Of a stretch of 64,000 bases of DNA, positions 63,652 to 64,000 are shown piece after piece. Origin of the DNA: Clostridiaceae bacterium. GTDB taxonomy: Bacteria; Bacillota; Clostridia; Lachnospirales; Lachnospiraceae. The notes below the pieces were generated by a model, which was not told the DNA's origin, searched no databases, and was given only the letters and a program-made list of their open reading frames with translations. The stretch is taken from the NCBI GenBank assembly GCA_902362725.1, contig CABIXM010000002.1, positions 188,340 through 252,339 on the forward strand, read 5' to 3'. The position numbers and the translations under genes were made by a program. Every line of letters begins with the position of its first letter. Within the stretch, counting starts at the first letter, position 1.

Positions 63652-63699
63652 TCGCATCTCCTTATCTGTACTACCTTTTTATCTGTTAAATCTATCGGA

Positions 63700-63800
63700 G
63701 CAGTACAGTTATCATCTTGGCTCTGCCACAGATGATAACCCCCTAGCAGTTTTGGCAAGCCAAAATTGCACTGGGCTCTCCGAGGGTTTTATATATTATC
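63700..63800. other. Candidate origin of transfer of a mobilisable element
   Basis: Two inverted repeats: GTTATCATC/GATGATAAC (63708-63716 and 63731-63739) and TTTTGGC/GCCAAAA (63750-63756 and 63759-63765), followed by GGGCTCTCCGAGGG. This arrangement looks like oriT regions of clostridial mobilisable elements as I remember them; no relaxase gene is in the window. The 63652-64000 stretch holds only this and the terminator at its end. Confidence 0.4.
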
Positions 63801-63938
63801 TTTACCATTACCAAGAGTTTAATAATCTGTACTTTTTATAATTGCAGACTCTAAACTCTTTCCTAGAATTTAGAATCTGCTTTTTCAAACATCCAGATTG
63901 TTAAACTGTAAGCGTCAAATAAAACAGTGTATAGAAAA

Positions 63939-63977
63939 ATAACCGTCAGCCTTTTATACTAAAAGGTCAACGGTTAT
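63939..63977 (-). terminator. Terminator of a gene beyond the right edge
   Basis: Outer arms ATAACCGT/ACGGTTAT and inner arms CCTTTT/AAAAGG, followed on the minus strand by TATTTTTC. It ends a leftward transcript that starts outside the window. Confidence 0.75.
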
Positions 63978-64000
63978 CGACAGAATTCTTTTACAAGAGG

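Overview
The window looks like the chromosome of a gut-type clostridium, most probably of the family Lachnospiraceae. Reasons: Gram-positive gene sets (L10 leader, T-box, lysine riboswitch), a cell-wall type CDP-glycerol transferase, lipoproteins with LAGC-type lipoboxes, the order rho / rpmE / yqhQ / prmC / prfA, and several proteins typical of that family (DUF5688-, DUF3783- and DUF1385-like). Most of the window is moderately GC-rich. The last 9 kb (about 55.2-64 kb) is clearly AT-richer and carries a type I restriction-modification locus, so it is probably acquired DNA.

Layout. 1-6.5 kb: housekeeping block read leftwards (start of prfA, prmC, yqhQ, rpmE, rho), interrupted by a T-box-controlled CstA-family transporter. 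6.6-11.5 kb: a teichoic-acid type glycerophosphotransferase, then an SLC13-like permease plus M20 peptidase operon divergent from a LysR regulator. 11.5-14 kb: an orphan restriction-endonuclease-like protein and a DUF5688-like protein. 14.3-20.5 kb: a cobalamin-riboswitch operon for a surface CbiK-like lipoprotein, two small surface proteins and a FecCD/BtuCDF-type ABC importer. 20.6-22.4 kb: a lysine-riboswitch-controlled NhaC-type transporter. 22.4-27 kb: a mannose-family PTS with a SIS-domain deglycase and a GntR/UTRA regulator, probably for glycated amino acids. 27.1-35.7 kb: asparaginase with an FCD regulator, MgtE with an unusual leader, isoaspartyl dipeptidase, a MATE exporter, a FliB-like protein and a small membrane protein. 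35.8-47.5 kb: rpoC, rpoB, rplL, rplJ, rplA, rplK, nusG, secE, rpmG. 47.7-55 kb: MntR-like repressor, DUF2130 protein, LarE, cold-shock protein, a sigma-like protein, and a cluster of a U32-like protein, an unknown protein and an AAA ATPase. 55.1-64 kb: the restriction island with hsdR, hsdS, a DUF4145-like protein, hsdM and an HTH controller, then a coiled-coil protein and sequence resembling a mobilisation origin.

Regulation is the richest theme. Three known riboswitch classes (T-box, cobalamin, lysine), an L10 leader and three further leaders with terminator hairpins (SLC13 operon, mgtE, cspA) are visible. The mgtE leader also encodes a 34-residue peptide with a perfect Shine-Dalgarno sequence. 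Clear palindromic operators accompany the two GntR-type regulators and the restriction controller. A structured repeat occurs twice (31.2 and 44.9 kb) with compensating stem changes. hsdS carries three exact 12-bp repeats of the kind known to switch sequence specificity.
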